64,000 nt of DNA from Welwitschia mirabilis (Eukaryota; Gnetophyta; Gnetopsida; Welwitschiales), in assembly GCA_051453625.1 (NCBI GenBank), contig JBOZIK010000001.1, positions 262,645,094 through 262,709,093 of the forward strand. The letters are read 5' to 3'. Shown piece by piece: positions 59,336 to 64,000 of this stretch. Position numbers and translations under genes: made by a program. The stretch's first letter is position 1. Every line of letters starts with the position of its first letter. The notes beneath the pieces are model-generated. The model was not told the DNA's origin and made no database searches. It saw only the letters and a list, made by a program, of their open reading frames with translations.

Positions 59336-61980
59336 AATATTGAAACGTTTGTAATGATAAAATAATTCCAGTTTCTAATTATTTTAAAATAGTAATATTT
59401 GTAATAAAAGTAATAGTAAAAATAATGTATTTGCATGTTATTACATTAGAGTTTATTAAAAGTTTAACTATAGTTATTAATTTTAGTTAATTGACTAAAA
59501 GATTAAGTTAATTGGGGAATTTACTATTGCTTATGCATAGGTTTTATTTGTTTAATAAAAATTTGAATACTTGGCTTATCTTTGAAAATTACCTACATCT
59601 TTGATATAGATTTCTATGAATTATGTATTACTCATGAAATAGTAATAATATGTAATCCAAAGTACTTGCTCATGCTATTTATTCCATGTAGTGAAATTTA
59701 TTTATTAGATATTATTATATTATTGTTCATACCCAATGATAAGCCTTGGAAAGGAAGGGTTAAGAAACCTAAACTAGTTGTAAAAAGCTTAGTCTTACCA
59801 TTAGTTCTATTATTAGTCCTTTGTTACAAATACATGAGTCCCCTAGTAATTAGAGTCTTAGATACATACCTTTTAAATTATGAATGTATGGAGCTTGGAT
59901 ATGACTAGTAGTACCTTGGATTTTTACTAAAGAATAGGTATTGTCCCTAACCTCCTTTTGCAAATACTTGTATGGTTTTAATCTTATATTTGCATGGTTT
60001 NNNNNNNNNNNNNNNNNNNNNNNNNNNNNNNNNNNNNNNNNNNNNNNNNNNNNNNNNNNNNNNNNNNNNNNNNNNNNNNNNNNNNNNNNNNNNNNNNNNN
60101 NNNNNNNNNNNNNNNNNNNNNNNNNNNNNNNNNNNNNNNNNNNNNNNNNNNNNNNNNNNNNNNNNNNNNNNNNNNNNNNNNNNNNNNNNNNNNNNNNNNN
60201 NNNNNNNNNNNNNNNNNNNNNNNNNNNNNNNNNNNNNNNNNNNNNNNNNNNNNNNNNNNNNNNNNNNNNNNNNNNNNNNNNNNNNNNNNNNNNNNNNNNN
60301 NNNNNNNNNNNNNNNNNNNNNNNNNNNNNNNNNNNNNNNNNNNNNNNNNNNNNNNNNNNNNNNNNNNNNNNNNNNNNNNNNNNNNNNNNNNNNNNNNNNN
60401 NNNNNNNNNNNNNNNNNNNNNNNNNNNNNNNNNNNNNNNNNNNNNNNNNNNNNNNNNNNNNNNNNNNNNNNNNNNNNNNNNNNNNNNNNNNNNNNNNNNN
60501 NNNNNNNNNNNNNNNNNNNNNNNNNNNNNNNNNNNNNNNNNNNNNNNNNNNNNNNNNNNNNNNNNNNNNNNNNNNNNNNNNNNNNNNNNNNNNNNTAATT
60601 TGAAGAAATGCTTATTACCATCTTCTTGTAAATTTATCTATGGATGACTTGTGTTCTTAGTGACCATGAGTTAAGATGTTAAATAAGAAAACTAAATCTG
60701 ATCAGGATAACTAGTTATTCAAATCTTAAAGATTGTTACTCTTTGTTGTAAGTCCCATGATCATGGGATTAAACTTCTAAGAAGAAATGGGATAAATATG
60801 TGCATAATTATGAAAATTTTATCCCTCTTGGTTGTGTGAAACTAGATTACTTGAATATGTTATGAGGCTATAGTAAAAAAAAATAATGATAAATTGNNNN
60901 NNNNNNNNNNNNNNNNNNNNNNNNNNNNNNNNNNNNNNNNNNNNNNNNNNNNNNNNNNNNNNNNNNNNNNNNNNNNNNNNNNNNNNNNNNNNNNNNNNNN
61001 NNNNNNNNNNNNNNNNNNNNNNNNNNNNNNNNNNNNNNNNNNNNNNNNNNNNNNNNNNNNNNNNNNNNNNNNNNNNNNNNNNNNNNNNNNNNNNNNNNNN
61101 NNNNNNNNNNNNNNNNNNNNNNNNNNNNNNNNNNNNNNNNNNNNNNNNNNNNNNNNNNNNNNNNNNNNNNNNNNNNNNNNNNNNNNNNNNNNNNNNNNNN
61201 NNNNNNNNNNNNNNNNNNNNNNNNNNNNNNNNNNNNNNNNNNNNNNNNNNNNNNNNNNNNNNNNNNNNNNNNNNCCCATGATCATGGGATTAAACTTCTA
61301 AGAAGAAAAGGGATAAATATGTGCATAATTATGAAAATTTTATCCCTCTTGGTTGTGTGAAACTAGATTACTTAAATATGTTATGAGGCAATATTAAAAA
61401 AAAAAATAATGATAAATTGAATCCCTGGTCATGTCTTAGTTTTCTAGGTGTTTCTCTACATCATGATTTAGTAACTTGATTTCAACTTGATTCTTATCAT
61501 CAGCCATATTAGGAAAAATGATGGAATATAGTTCTCATATAAGCTATGCATGTACAAGAACCATTACAAAAGATAATGTAGAAAAGAATTAATAATTGCA
61601 TGTAGCTAGGTGTCACTTACATATTTTTCTGATTATCTCATAAGTAGAATTATAAAACGGTCATGTGTGTCATTAATACTTAAGCATCTTGTTGAATTTT
61701 ATATTCAAGCTTATACTTGAAAATAAAATTTTTTTTAAATAATTTACACATATAATATGTCTAACTAGTTTTATGTGAAGACTATTTAAATATTTTATTT
61801 TTTCCCTTTTGAACTATTACTTGAAGAGTGAATTTTAAATATGTCTTGACATACTACTAGAAGAGATCATTAAAGAACATGATTATGTACATTCTTTATG
61901 ATCTATAATGTAAGTTATAAGTTTGAAATATTCAATGATCTCTATACTAAATGTTCTGTTTCTTTTGTAAAAATACTCTT
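59336..61980. other. Unassigned AT-rich flank with two large gaps
   Basis: Gaps 60001-60595 and 60897-61274. The second is flanked by about 145 near-identical bases (60755-60896 and 61275-61419). An open frame of 108 codons at 59582-59908 is rich in I/L/Y and has no recognisable domain or relative here; probably chance. Nothing else supported. Confidence 0.5.
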
Positions 61981-61982
61981 AA

Positions 61983-62036
61983 GGTTAGTACTAGCTTATG
62001 TGCTTTAGTGAGAAATATAGAGTTCAAAATCCTACT
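61983..62036 (+). other. tRNA-like remnant (weak)
   Basis: ggttagtactagcttatgtg followed 20 bases on by gagttcaaaatcctactc. The second part resembles the T-arm/B-box consensus GGTTCRANNCC with changes. No full cloverleaf can be drawn. Might be a tRNA-derived SINE piece. Confidence 0.25.
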
Positions 62037-62149
62037 CATTATGTTATATTTCCCTTTTTACTACATAAATATTAGTGCCTCCAATAACACAAAAACATTA
62101 ATGCTAAAATAAAAAAACTTTATATCATAATTATTTACTATGATTATGT

Positions 62150-62204
62150 AACTGGCTACTTTAAGTGATAGTTAGATGAAAAGTTATATGTTCGAATCCT
62201 TAGC
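62150..62204 (+). other. tRNA-like remnant with B-box
   Basis: gttcgaatcc at 62190-62199 is a perfect match to the tRNA B-box core, preceded by an A-box-like ctggctactttaagtgatag at 62152-62171. Spacing is close to that of a tRNA gene, but acceptor ends do not pair, so not a functional tRNA. Likely tRNA-derived repeat. Confidence 0.35.
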
Positions 62205-63487
62205 TTTGAAATTTTGAAGTAACTTTCAATTAATATTCTGACTACAACAATGACTCATAATTAATATTGACTTTAGCTTATTTAGTTTTTACAACTCATG
62301 AATTTAGTACATAAGATTAGAAAACAGCCATTCTTTCTTTTCACCTTCTTAACTCCTAGATCAAATTTTTCACTTTTCTTGTAGTTTTTGTTAAAGAAAA
62401 GAATCTTTACTAAATGCATGGATAAATAAGATATTTATAGCATTTCCATATCAGTCACTATTTCATGTGCTTTTTTTCATAAGCTCAGCATTGACAAGCA
62501 TTAACAACCTTGCCTTTACTCTACAAATTTTAGAATAACTGCATGTTTTTCCTTTCTTCATGTAATTATTTATTTGTGTTTGTTTAATCAAATGATAGCT
62601 TTATATTTTTTACCTTTAGTATTTATTACTCTTGCTATTAGCTATGTTACCAATCCACTTGATAATAGTTTTATTATTATTGATGGTGATTGATTACATC
62701 TAATCTTCTTCCCTCCATAATATAGCATGTAGAATGCCCATGATAGTATCCTCCTCCTAGTGTCAATGCACCAACCAAATAAAACTTTAATTGTATGCTT
62801 GTTAATGCTTTTTTCCTATCTTGTGTTCTTTCTATTCTTCAATGTATTCCCTATCCTCAGTTGATGATCTATGCTCCCTCCATTTTGATTCACTTACTTT
62901 TCTAGCTTAAAATAATTTATTGAAGTGTAAAATTCTCTTCTTACCTCCTCCATCCATTGGGCATTAATTAATGATTTACTCATGAAATTCCATTAGTGTA
63001 ATATCCACTTTTAAGAACTTAATAACATAACTAGATCAAAATTTTATAGAAGTGAGATACTACTTTTGTAAACATAGATTTCTAAGTAAAGTTTAATTTT
63101 AAAATATATAATCAGGATTAATGTGAACATGCAATTGAATTAATTATTCCCTTAGCAAGCATGGAATCTTAGGCTAATAATTAAAAAGTTTAACAGATGT
63201 AATTTATTAACAAAAATGTTACTTTAAATTTATTATGTACACAAGTGTTTTATATTGGACTTGAAATTGAGACCTTTACATCACTATGAATGTGCCTCTA
63301 CCACTAAATTAGTATTTCATCATTGTGGATAAGGGATTATACTTAGAATATGAGGGAAACAAGTGGATTCATGAGGAAAGATAGTCTCATAAAAGTAGAG
63401 AACTATGGGTCTAAAGGTGCACTTAGGAGGAGAGGTGAAAGAAGGACACCACAAGAGAAGCATTACAAGGATTACACATTTATGTGC

Positions 63488-63489
<2 letters not shown>
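62205..63489. other. Unassigned flank
   Basis: No gene or known repeat recognised apart from the tRNA-like piece at 63255-63318. No long frame. Confidence 0.5.
63255..63318 (-). other. tRNA-like remnant, minus strand
   Basis: On the minus strand an A-box-like tttagtggtagaggcaca (about 63309-63292) is followed by aggtctcaatttcaagtcc (63275-63257), a B-box-like string. This is the usual look of tRNA-derived plant repeats. No complete cloverleaf. Confidence 0.35.
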
Positions 63490-63555
<66 letters not shown>

Positions 63556-63655
63556 NNNNNNNNNNNNNNNNNNNNNNNNNNNNNNNNNNNNNNNNNNNNN
63601 NNNNNNNNNNNNNNNNNNNNNNNNNNNNNNNNNNNNNNNNNNNNNNNNNNNNNNN

Positions 63656-63728
<73 letters not shown>
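63490..63728 (+). repeat. (GT)n microsatellite split by a 100-N gap
   Basis: Pure alternating GT at 63490-63555 and 63656-63728 around gap 63556-63655. The gap is almost certainly more of the same repeat that could not be assembled. All frames across it (His-Thr or Val-Cys repeats) are artefacts. Confidence 0.98.
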
Positions 63729-63731
<3 letters not shown>

Positions 63732-64000
63732 GCATTATGCAATATGTATAGGAAACTGAATAGCAATGGAAACAGGGGGAATATCATGACTAAATCTCAT
63801 TAGACTTAGTGACAATTAAAACGGAAATGTAGTAAATAGTAAACTACGTACATCGAGGATGCATAGCCAGTAGGTTGCGAGCATGTAGGCTAGTGATGAG
63901 CATGGCATGATGGCAGAGAAACAGCGGTTGTAATGAAGATGAAAAGGAACATAGGGAGGAAGAATCCCATCACCAAGTGCACAGGCAAGCATGCAGTATC
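63729..64000. other. Less AT-rich end of the window
   Basis: The last 200 bases contain many more G and C (catcgaggatgcatagccag, gcaagcatgcag and similar) than the rest of the window. No start-to-stop frame is long enough to call a gene. It may be the edge of lower-copy DNA or of an exon lying further right. Confidence 0.4.

Noticed and set aside
59582-59908. 108-codon + strand frame
   Set aside because: Low-complexity I/L/Y composition, no domain, no second copy; likely chance in AT-rich DNA.
59941-61301. Several frames of 130-224 codons
   Set aside because: They run through gaps 60001-60595 and 60897-61274 and hold almost no real codons.
63320-63803. Long His-Thr and Val-Cys repeat proteins on both strands
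   Set aside because: They are translations of the (GT)n repeat and of N; no real protein.

Overview
The window is a very AT-rich, gap-riddled stretch of plant (angiosperm) nuclear DNA made almost entirely of dead LTR retrotransposons. The plant call rests on Athila-like Ty3/gypsy coding remnants, a plant-type chromovirus remnant, LTRs of about 1.1-1.3 kb and plant-style (GT)n, (GA)n and (AT)n tracts. No intact host gene, tRNA, rRNA or CRISPR array was found. Almost all open frames over 60 codons are fragments of transposon genes, frames read through runs of N, or frames in simple repeats.

Layout, left to right. (1) Element A, + strand, 1-7637: RT-RNase H-integrase, a long 3' region with an extra ORF, polypurine tract and 3' LTR; its 5' half lies outside the window. 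(2) 7638-15475: unassigned AT-rich sequence, then a minus-strand chromovirus remnant (LTR part, integrase C-terminus and RT) cut off at 15475. (3) A tandem chain of the same Athila-like family, + strand, sharing LTRs: LTR (15476-16737), B interior, LTR (24520-24739 plus 41374-42346), D interior, LTR (47276-47812), E interior, LTR (57243-58283). (4) Element C (about 24750-41373) sits inside the B/D shared LTR. Its 5' LTR and leader are duplicated head to tail. (5) 58290-59340: RNase H and integrase of a second Athila-type element on the minus strand. (6) 59340-64000: unassigned DNA with three tRNA-like remnants, a (GT)n tract split by a gap, and a less AT-rich last 200 bases.

The ancestral family can be partly reconstructed by comparing copies: LTR (TG...CA), primer-binding site resembling a tRNA-Asp type, leader, gag with a CCHC knuckle, aspartic protease, RT with an F-M-D-D type box, RNase H, integrase, a long 3' region, an extra ORF of roughly 400 codons with a coiled coil and proline-rich tail, polypurine tract, LTR. 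All copies are inactive. Many stops look like C-to-T decay (TGG to TGA/TAG, CAA/CAG to TAA/TAG, CGA to TGA), as expected for long-methylated repeats. The most interesting items are the unidentified downstream ORF conserved in three copies, a recurring palindrome (core GTCATCYRGATGAC) at fixed places in the elements, and the shared-LTR chain with a nested element.

Many gaps are flanked by near-identical direct copies, so the assembly around them is probably locally duplicated. Coordinates of decayed domains are approximate.
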